Assembly: GCA_027051315.1 (NCBI GenBank)
Contig: JALTZE010000073.1
Coordinates: forward strand, 1-20,316
Reading direction: 5' to 3'
Source: Micavibrio sp.
GTDB taxonomy: Bacteria > Pseudomonadota > Alphaproteobacteria > Micavibrionales > Micavibrionaceae
Length of the DNA stretch: 20,316 bases
The notes under the pieces are model-generated. The model had not been told where the DNA came from and did no database searches. It saw only the letters and a program-made list of their open reading frames with translations. This document shows positions 14,664-20,316 of the stretch, in pieces; positions within the stretch are counted from its first letter, which is position 1, and each line of letters opens with the position of its first letter. The position numbers and the translations under genes were made by a program.

Positions 14664-15338
14664 TTATATAAATTCTGGATAGAAGAATTTATCAATTATT
14701 TCTTCGGGTGGGGGAAGTGTTTGTGGGTCTTCACCTGGATATGCTTTTGCGCGCATATCTGTTCTGACACGATTTGGGTCAATTATGGCTATTTTTACAT
14801 TTGTTGTTCTGTTTTCAGCAGCGTAAATATGTGCAAGTTGTTCAAGACCTGCTTTACTTACAGAATATGCACCCCAATATGCTCTATCACCATGTGCAGC
14901 CCCTGATGATACGAAAATTGCTTGTGCTTCTTTTGCATTTTGTAATAAAGGGTCAAGAGTTCTTATAAGCTGAAAATTTGCAAGAAGATTTACTTTAAGA
15001 ACTTTTTCCATTTCTGATATTTTGCCACGGGCTATTGAACCTAAAGTTCCTAACATTCCTGCGTTTGATATAAAAATATCTATGTGATTAAATCTTTGTC
15101 CTATTGTTGGACCTAGAGATTCTAGCTTATCAATATTTGATAAATCGGCAGGTATTAAAACGGGGGGAATTCCTCCAAATGATTTTATTTCGTCATCAAG
15201 CTGTTCAAGCCCGCCAATTGTACGAGCTAATGCTATTATTTGCGCTCCTTCTTTTGCATATGCTATGGCTGTTGCGTATCCGATTCCTCTGGAAGCTCCT
15301 GTTATTAGTACAACCATATTTTCGAATTTTTTTTTCAT
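14664..15338 (-). CDS. Short-chain dehydrogenase/reductase (SDR family)
   Basis: This 224-residue classical SDR has the cofactor loop TGASRGIG (residues 13-20), NAG (92-94) and the catalytic set Ser145, Tyr158 and Lys162 in SSGAAHG and YSVSK. The loop suggests NADP(H) or NAD(H) use; the substrate is unknown. An in-frame ATG at 15395 would add 19 Lys-rich residues overlapping purF. The start at 15338 has AAAGGGG 8 nt upstream, and the longer form has no such support. It follows purF by 13 bp and probably shares its transcript; cvpA-purF-SDR is a recurring order in alphaproteobacteria, but no functional tie to purine synthesis is known to me. Confidence 0.88.
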   Translation of the reverse strand: MKKKFENMVVLITGASRGIGYATAIAYAKEGAQIIALARTIGGLEQLDDEIKSFGGIPPVLIPADLSNIDKLESLGPTIGQRFNHIDIFISNAGMLGTLGSIARGKISEMEKVLKVNLLANFQLIRTLDPLLQNAKEAQAIFVSSGAAHGDRAYWGAYSVSKAGLEQLAHIYAAENRTTNVKIAIIDPNRVRTDMRAKAYPGEDPQTLPPPEEIIDKFFYPEFI

Positions 15339-15346
15339 TTGTGATG

Positions 15347-15353
15347 CCCCTTT
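15347..15353 (-). promoter_or_regulatory. Ribosome binding site AAAGGGG deciding the SDR start
   Basis: AAAGGGG on minus ends 8 nt before the ATG at 15338 and overlaps the purF stop codon (15352-15354), which favours this start over the in-frame ATG at 15395. Confidence 0.65.
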
Positions 15354-16815
15354 ATGATGCTTCTTTTTCGCAAAGAACCGTGATTTTTTCATCAATTTTG
15401 TTATTGTTATAATCTGTTAAATCTACGGGGTAATCGCCTGTAAAACAGGCATCACAATAATGGGGGTTATCTTGATTTCTTTCTTTTTCGCCTGTGGCTT
15501 TGTAAAGAGAATTAACTGATATATAGGCAAGTGAGTCTGCACCTATTTGTTTGCATATCTCGTCTGTATCGAATTTATAAGCCATGAGCTCTTTGCTTGA
15601 TGGGGTATCTATACCATAAAAACAGCTATATTTTGTAGGAGGAGATGAAATACGCACATGAACCTCTTTTGCTCCTGCTTCTCTTACCATATCGACAATT
15701 TTTCTTGATGTAGTTCCACGAACTATTGAATCATCGACAAGAACTACTTTTTTGCCTTCTATGTATTTTTTATTGGCATTATGTTTCATTTTAACACCAA
15801 GATGTCGTATACCATCTGTTGGCTGGATAAATGTTCTTCCAACATAGTGATTTCTGATAATACCAAGTTCGAATGGTATTCCGCTTTCTTGTGAATATCC
15901 AATGGCAGCAGGAACACCTGAGTCAGGGACAGGTACAACTATATCGGCATTTTCAACAGGGGATTCTTTGGCAAGATATGCACCTATAGATTTTCTCATT
16001 TCATAAACAGATTTTCCTTCCATCATGGAATCAGGACGGGCAAAATATATATATTCAAAAATGCAAAATCTTCCGTTTTTATTTTCGAATGGTTTTTGTG
16101 AAATAATTCCTTTTTCATTTATTACAACAAGTTCACCTGGTTCAATATCGCGTATATATTCTGCCCCTATTATATCAAGGGCGCAGCTTTCTGAGGCAAG
16201 TATATATGATTTACCTAGTTTTCCTAATATTAATGGTCTGATGCCGTGGGGGTCTCTGACACCTATCATCATTGATTCTGCGCATGCTATCAGGCTATAT
16301 GCACCTTTAATGCTCCTTAGTGCGTCAATGAGTCGTTCCACTGGGTCTTTGTGAACCGATAAAGCCATCATATGTATTATAACTTCTGTATCTGAGGTGC
16401 ATTGGAATAGAGCACCTCTTTCGACTAATTTGCTTCTTAATGTATTTGCGTTGGTTAAGTTGCCGTTATGGGCAAGAGCAAAACCACCAAATGCTAAATC
16501 AGCATATATTGGTTGTACATTACGTATTGAAGGTTCACCAGTTGTTGAATAACGATTATGGCCGATTGCTATTGACCCGTTAAGTTGTTTCATAATTTCT
16601 GGTTTTCTGAATACTTTATCTACTAACCCTAGTCCTTTATGTATATTGAAATTTTCTCCATCAAAAGCAACGATACCTGCTGATTCTTGTCCCCTATGTT
16701 GAAGTGCATGTAATCCTAAAGCGGTTAAGGCTGCGGCATCATTATTATTGTATATACCAAAAACACCACATTCTTCATGGAGTTTATCATCATCAAAAAT
16801 TGTTTCTTTGTACAT
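15352..16815 (-). CDS. purF: Amidophosphoribosyltransferase
   Basis: PurF makes 5-phosphoribosylamine from PRPP and glutamine, the first committed step of purine synthesis. In the 487-residue protein the N-terminal nucleophile is Cys16 (HEECGVFGI), exposed by removal of a short propeptide. The glutaminase domain has HNRYSTTGE and HNGNLTN. The PRPP loop is VVLVDDSIVRGTTS (357-370). Cys251 (RFCIFE), Cys398 (YSCFYG), Cys454 and Cys457 (YCDACFTG) match the four ligands of the iron-sulfur cluster in Bacillus PurF, so an oxygen-sensitive clustered enzyme is likely. It lies 13 bp after cvpA, with an AGG-type site before the ATG, and is followed closely by the SDR gene. Confidence 0.96.
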   Translation of the reverse strand: MYKETIFDDDKLHEECGVFGIYNNNDAAALTALGLHALQHRGQESAGIVAFDGENFNIHKGLGLVDKVFRKPEIMKQLNGSIAIGHNRYSTTGEPSIRNVQPIYADLAFGGFALAHNGNLTNANTLRSKLVERGALFQCTSDTEVIIHMMALSVHKDPVERLIDALRSIKGAYSLIACAESMMIGVRDPHGIRPLILGKLGKSYILASESCALDIIGAEYIRDIEPGELVVINEKGIISQKPFENKNGRFCIFEYIYFARPDSMMEGKSVYEMRKSIGAYLAKESPVENADIVVPVPDSGVPAAIGYSQESGIPFELGIIRNHYVGRTFIQPTDGIRHLGVKMKHNANKKYIEGKKVVLVDDSIVRGTTSRKIVDMVREAGAKEVHVRISSPPTKYSCFYGIDTPSSKELMAYKFDTDEICKQIGADSLAYISVNSLYKATGEKERNQDNPHYCDACFTGDYPVDLTDYNNNKIDEKITVLCEKEAS

Positions 16816-16828
16816 TTTATTGCCTGTT

Positions 16829-17527
16829 TTATTCGTTTAGATTTAAATTTTGTTTTTGAAATAAATCATCCATTTTTTCGCGGGTTTCTTCTTTGTAGCC
16901 TTCTATTTCTTTTTCTACTTCTTTTTTGGTTTTTTCTTTGGTTTCATCTTTTAGCATATCAATTTTCTTTAGCGCTTCTTTTGTGATATTTTCTTTGGCT
17001 TCTTCCTTTTTATCAAAGCCTGGTATATATGATGATATGTAGTTTGAAGTCATTTCAATATAGGCGATTGATTGAGAATCTTTGAACCATTCTTTTCTAT
17101 CTTCATCGCTTGAGAAAATATGAACAGGGAGGTATAAAAGACCAATTATAAGGATTGCTCTTGCAATACCAAATATTACGCCAAGAGTTCTGTCTATTGC
17201 TCCTAATCCGTATTCGCTGGCGCTTTGTGATAGATAGTGGCTGATTATCGATAAGATTATAACAACTATTATAAATAGTGTTCCATATGATATAATTGTA
17301 GAGGCAAGGTCATATGGAATCATATCAAAAAGCTTATCACCTTCTTCAAAATTTTCTGGAAGTATCATGGAATATATGGAAGGTTCAAGCGTAGAGCCAA
17401 ATAGGAAGGCTGCTATTATTCCTCCTACCACTCCAATAATAGTCAGAATCTCACGTATAAAACCGCGAAGAAATGAAATAATCGCTGAGATTAACAAAAT
17501 ACATAAAGCTATAATATCTATAATCAT
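16829..17527 (-). CDS. cvpA: CvpA family inner-membrane protein with charged C-terminal tail
   Basis: CvpA proteins are small inner-membrane proteins named for colicin V production and linked in enterics to envelope stress; the exact job is unknown. Four membrane segments can be placed at about residues 1-20, 27-44, 74-98 and 113-136. The family pattern FLRGFIREIL appears at 19-28 and GAIDRTLGVIFG at 109-120. Residues 172-226 form a highly charged Lys/Glu stretch, probably a cytoplasmic coiled coil, longer than the short tail of enteric CvpA. The gene is upstream of purF, a conserved pairing. The ribosome binding site (AAGG) is weak and distant. It is divergent from serA across 161 bp. Confidence 0.92.
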   Translation of the reverse strand: MIIDIIALCILLISAIISFLRGFIREILTIIGVVGGIIAAFLFGSTLEPSIYSMILPENFEEGDKLFDMIPYDLASTIISYGTLFIIVVIILSIISHYLSQSASEYGLGAIDRTLGVIFGIARAILIIGLLYLPVHIFSSDEDRKEWFKDSQSIAYIEMTSNYISSYIPGFDKKEEAKENITKEALKKIDMLKDETKEKTKKEVEKEIEGYKEETREKMDDLFQKQNLNLNE

Positions 17528-17610
17528 TTGGGGTTTTTAACCTTTTTTCGTTATAAAATTCAAGAAAAATAAATTTCCTTTGGATTTTTGTAGCATATAA
17601 AAGTAACAAG

Positions 17611-17642
17611 TTGAAGATGCATAATAATTGTGCATACTTCAA
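17611..17642 (+). promoter_or_regulatory. Inverted repeat overlapping a probable serA promoter
   Basis: TTGAAGATGCA (17611-17621) and TGCATACTTCAA (17631-17642) are inverted copies with a single-base bulge. The left arm contains a -35-like TTGAAG and the right arm a -10-like CATACT (17633-17638), 16 bp apart, giving a start about 44 nt before the serA ATG. This is the layout of an operator over a promoter. No regulator is identified. Confidence 0.45.
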
Positions 17643-17688
17643 GTCAAGATATTTGAAAATAGATATATTCTTTAGGGAGAGTTAAAAA

Positions 17689-19266
17689 ATGGCTAAAGTT
17701 TTAATTGCCGATAAAATGGACTCATTGGCAGAAGAAGTTTTTAAGAAAAATGGAGTTGAGGTTGATGTTAAAACTGGTCTTTCTCCTGAAGAATTAAAAG
17801 AAATTATAGGCGAGTATGATGGTCTTGCTGTGCGTTCTTCTACCAAAGTTACAAAAGATATTTTGGATAGTGCTGTTAATCTCAAGGTTATTGGACGTGC
17901 TGGTATAGGTGTTGATAATATAGATGTCAAGCAGGCAACATCGGCGGGGGTGATTGTTATGAACACTCCGTTTGGTAATTCAATTACTACGGCGGAACAT
18001 GCTATTGCTATGATGTTTGCTTGTGCTAGAGATATTGCAGCGGCAAGCTTATCTACTCATGCTGGTAAATGGGAAAAATCAAAATTTATGGGGGTTGAGC
18101 TTTATGGTAAGACTTTGGGGGTTATTGGTTGCGGCAATATAGGGTCGATAGTTGCTAATCGTGCTGTTGGTTTGCATATGAAAATTATATGTTATGACCC
18201 TTTCTTAAGTGAAGAAAGAGCGGGGCAGCTTGGGGTAAAGAAAGTAGAGCTTGAGGAAATATATAGTAATTCTGATTTTATCACTTTGCATGTACCAAAA
18301 AATGATAAGACACTTCATATGATTGATAAAAAAGCTATATCAAAAATGAAAGATGGGGTTAGAATTATAAATTGTGCAAGGGGCGGTTTGATAATAGAGG
18401 AGGACTTAAGAGATGCGCTGGATAGTGGTAAAGTTGCTGCTGCTGCGCTTGATGTTTTTGAGATAGAACCAGCAAAAGAAAATATTTTATTTGGTCATGA
18501 AAAAGTTACATGTACTCCGCATCTTGGGGCATCGACAAAGGAAGCGCAGGTTAATGTTGCTATTCAAGTTGCAGAACAGATTTCTAATTATCTAAATGAA
18601 GGAGCGATAGAAAATGCGTTAAATATTGCTTCTATTTCCGCAGAAGATGCTCCTAAGTTAAGACCTTATATGAAATTGGCAGAAAATCTTGGTTCTTTTG
18701 CAGGGCAAATAACTGACCATGCAATAAAAAAGATAGAAATACAATATCTTGGTAATGTTGCAGAAGTTAATATAAGACCTCTTACAAATATTATATTGGC
18801 TAAATTATTGGGAGAAATTACAGATATTGTTAATATGGTTAATGCAGAGGAAGTTGCAAAGAGTAAGGCAATATCGGTATCAGAAAAAAGATGCGAAAAC
18901 TGTGATGAATTTAATAGTGCCATTAATGTTATTGTAGAAACAGAGCAAAGAACAAGAAATGTAACTGGTACAGTATTTACAGGATTAGAGCCTAGAATAG
19001 TTAATGTAGAGAATGTTCCAATAGAAGCGACAATATCAAAGAGTATGCTATATATCAGAAATGATGATACACCTGGTCTTATCGGGGCTGTGGGAACTAT
19101 ATTGGGTGAAGCTGGCTATAATATTGCTGATTTTCGTTTAGGTAGGATAGCTAATGAAAATGAGGCAATAGCACTTATATCGCTTGATGATAATATTGAT
19201 GAAGATATATTTGATGAAATATCGAAACTTAATCAGGTTAAGCTAGCTAAAAGATTATCATTCTAG
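17689..19266 (+). CDS. serA: D-3-phosphoglycerate dehydrogenase (long, ACT-domain type)
   Basis: SerA oxidises 3-phosphoglycerate with NAD, the first step of serine synthesis and a source of one-carbon units. The 525 residues are the long form. The catalytic and NAD domains have GVIGCGNIG (144-152), CARGGLI (229-235, Arg231), EIEP (258-261, Glu260) and TPHLGAST (276-283, His278). An intervening domain covers about 310-445. The ACT domain, about 451-525, contains MLYIRNDDTPGLIGAVGTIL and is likely the site of allosteric control. A CENC pair (402-405) in the intervening domain is unusual to my eye. AGGGAGA lies about 8 nt before the ATG. The gene stands alone, without serC beside it. Confidence 0.96.
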   Translation: MAKVLIADKMDSLAEEVFKKNGVEVDVKTGLSPEELKEIIGEYDGLAVRSSTKVTKDILDSAVNLKVIGRAGIGVDNIDVKQATSAGVIVMNTPFGNSITTAEHAIAMMFACARDIAAASLSTHAGKWEKSKFMGVELYGKTLGVIGCGNIGSIVANRAVGLHMKIICYDPFLSEERAGQLGVKKVELEEIYSNSDFITLHVPKNDKTLHMIDKKAISKMKDGVRIINCARGGLIIEEDLRDALDSGKVAAAALDVFEIEPAKENILFGHEKVTCTPHLGASTKEAQVNVAIQVAEQISNYLNEGAIENALNIASISAEDAPKLRPYMKLAENLGSFAGQITDHAIKKIEIQYLGNVAEVNIRPLTNIILAKLLGEITDIVNMVNAEEVAKSKAISVSEKRCENCDEFNSAINVIVETEQRTRNVTGTVFTGLEPRIVNVENVPIEATISKSMLYIRNDDTPGLIGAVGTILGEAGYNIADFRLGRIANENEAIALISLDDNIDEDIFDEISKLNQVKLAKRLSF

Positions 19267-19269
19267 GTT

Positions 19270-19291
19270 CAGGACACATTAATGTGTCCTG
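19270..19291. terminator. Perfect 22-bp palindrome between convergent serA and YeeZ-like gene
   Basis: The arms CAGGACACATT (19270-19280) and AATGTGTCCTG (19281-19291) are perfect inverted copies with no spacer. It begins 4 bp after the serA stop and ends 21 bp before the convergent stop. Without a T-run on either side it is not a classic rho-independent terminator; an RNA hairpin protecting 3' ends or a protein site are alternatives. Confidence 0.45.
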
Positions 19292-19312
19292 TAATCTCAG
19301 GTATTAGCTGAT

Positions 19313-20227
19313 TTAATTGTTCTGTTTTGCTTGTTTTTGCTCTGCTATAAGGCATGATTCTAGCCCTGATTTATAGTCTGGATAAAGAAGTTTTATTCCT
19401 AGTTCTTTTTTTATTTTATCGTTATGAACACGTTTATTATCTTTGTAGAAGCTTCTTGCAATTGGGGCGAGGTCGGCCTCGGAATATGGTAGAAGAGGAG
19501 GTACATCTATGTTAAGTAAGTTACATGCATATTCAATAACTTCATGTGAAGGTGTGGCGCGGTCATCAGCTATGTTATATATATTTCCTGGATTTGGATT
19601 TTTCATTGAAGCTATTAAGATATTAACTAAATCATCTATATGAATTCTGTTAAAGGCATGTCCTGGTTTATCCACCCTTCTGGCTGCTCCAGTTTTTACG
19701 GTGTCCAAAGCACTTCTTCCTGGTCCATATATTCCTGCAAGCCTGAATATATGTAATGGAAGGTTATATTCTTTGTGTAGGGAAAGCCATTGTTGTTCGG
19801 ATTTTGCTCGGCGAGAGCCTCTTTTGGAGTTTGGTCTTATTTCGGAATCTTCATCAACCCAGCCACCATTTCTGTCGCCATAAACTCCAATCGTGGATAG
19901 ATAGCCTATCCATTTTAGATTTTTTAATTTTGCTATATCCTCCCCATGTATAAGGAAAGTTGGGTCGCCTTTATCATTTGGGGGGGTTGATACAAGTATA
20001 TGTGTTGCATCTTCTAAAAAATATAAAGGGTCGGCAAGAGGTTGTTCATTATTGAATAGATATGCTTCTATCTTTCTGTTATTTCTTAAGATTCTTCTTT
20101 TTTCATTATTTCTTGTGGTTCCGGCAATATCCCAATTTCCAGTTTGCTTTAATGAGTATGCAAGATAATCGCATACATATCCAAAGCCGAAACAAAATAG
20201 CTTATTGCGGTCAGAATTATCTGACAT
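19313..20227 (-). CDS. YeeZ-like NAD(P)-dependent epimerase/dehydratase (extended-type SDR)
   Basis: The 304-residue protein has an N-terminal Rossmann loop, FCFGFGYVCDYL (residues 11-22). The third glycine of GxGxxG is not kept, as is common in the YeeZ subgroup. YLSTIGVYGDRNGGWVDE and IFRLAGIYGPGR match atypical extended SDRs. The usual YxxxK is not clear; RRAKSEQQW stands in that region. KPGHAFNRIHIDDLVNILI and NPGNIYNIADD continue the family pattern. The reaction and substrate are unknown. An AAGGG lies about 11 nt before the ATG, and a TATTAT -10-like box lies upstream. Beyond it (20228-20316) only an ATCAG-A6-CTGAT hairpin and a repeated ACATAATAT are seen. Confidence 0.85.
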   Translation of the reverse strand: MSDNSDRNKLFCFGFGYVCDYLAYSLKQTGNWDIAGTTRNNEKRRILRNNRKIEAYLFNNEQPLADPLYFLEDATHILVSTPPNDKGDPTFLIHGEDIAKLKNLKWIGYLSTIGVYGDRNGGWVDEDSEIRPNSKRGSRRAKSEQQWLSLHKEYNLPLHIFRLAGIYGPGRSALDTVKTGAARRVDKPGHAFNRIHIDDLVNILIASMKNPNPGNIYNIADDRATPSHEVIEYACNLLNIDVPPLLPYSEADLAPIARSFYKDNKRVHNDKIKKELGIKLLYPDYKSGLESCLIAEQKQAKQNN

Positions 20228-20316
20228 TTTTATTTTAACCCTTTCACAAATTGGAGTTTTATCTTACTTACATAATATCAGAAAAAACTGATGAGGAAAT
20301 TAAGGTAACATAATAT

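Noticed and set aside
15339..15395. 19-residue Lys-rich N-terminal extension of the SDR protein
   Set aside because: It overlaps the purF 3' end, precedes the usual SDR start, and the ATG at 15338 has its own AAAGGGG site.
20277..20292. ATCAG-A6-CTGAT hairpin as a terminator
   Set aside because: Five base pairs with an A/T loop and no following T-run; no gene is seen ending there within the window.

Overview
The window looks like core chromosome of an AT-rich alphaproteobacterium, by eye about two thirds A+T. This rests on gene content and order: addA/addB helicase-nuclease genes beside a MurU-type sugar nucleotidyltransferase and tsaE; a DivL-like multi-PAS sensor with tyrosine at the usual histidine phosphoacceptor; xseB-ispA; a cvpA-purF-SDR cluster; and long SerA. 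The genus cannot be fixed from this window. Nothing resembles a phage, insertion sequence, CRISPR array, rRNA or tRNA.

Layout. Positions 1-4903 (minus) hold a tightly overlapping cluster transcribed tsaE, MurU-like gene, addB, addA, with addA cut by the left edge. Only 25 bp separates it from a plus-strand pair: a thioredoxin-reductase-like ferredoxin-NADP+ reductase and a translationally coupled, unrecognised exported four-cysteine protein (4929-6466). Positions 6467-6678 are noncoding with a near-identical direct repeat. The divL-like gene (6679-8991, minus) is followed by a strong terminator for xseB-ispA (9152-10314, minus).

The middle is looser. Positions 10315-10678 hold one credible 39-residue gene, a weaker 31-residue ORF and a terminator whose T-run touches the rsmD start codon. 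Then come rsmD, a GNAT acetyltransferase, a start-less coding remnant on minus (12051-12224) and a HicB-like orphan gene. A bidirectional terminator separates the last of these from ahcY (12769-14079, minus). A divergent gene of unknown function (14205-14657) shares a promoter region with ahcY.

The right third carries cvpA-purF-SDR (minus), divergent serA (plus) with an inverted repeat over its probable promoter, and a convergent YeeZ-like dehydrogenase (minus).

Together the genes cover DNA repair (AddAB, XseB), cell-wall sugar activation, tRNA t6A formation (TsaE), rRNA methylation (RsmD), isoprenoid precursors (IspA), S-adenosylhomocysteine recycling (AhcY), purine and serine synthesis entry steps (PurF, SerA), redox supply and probable cell-cycle control (DivL-like). 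Most of the window is ordinary core genome. The items most worth checking are the DivL-like pseudo-kinase, the missing kinase gene beside the MurU-like gene, and the 10.3-12.7 kb stretch of small and decayed genes.
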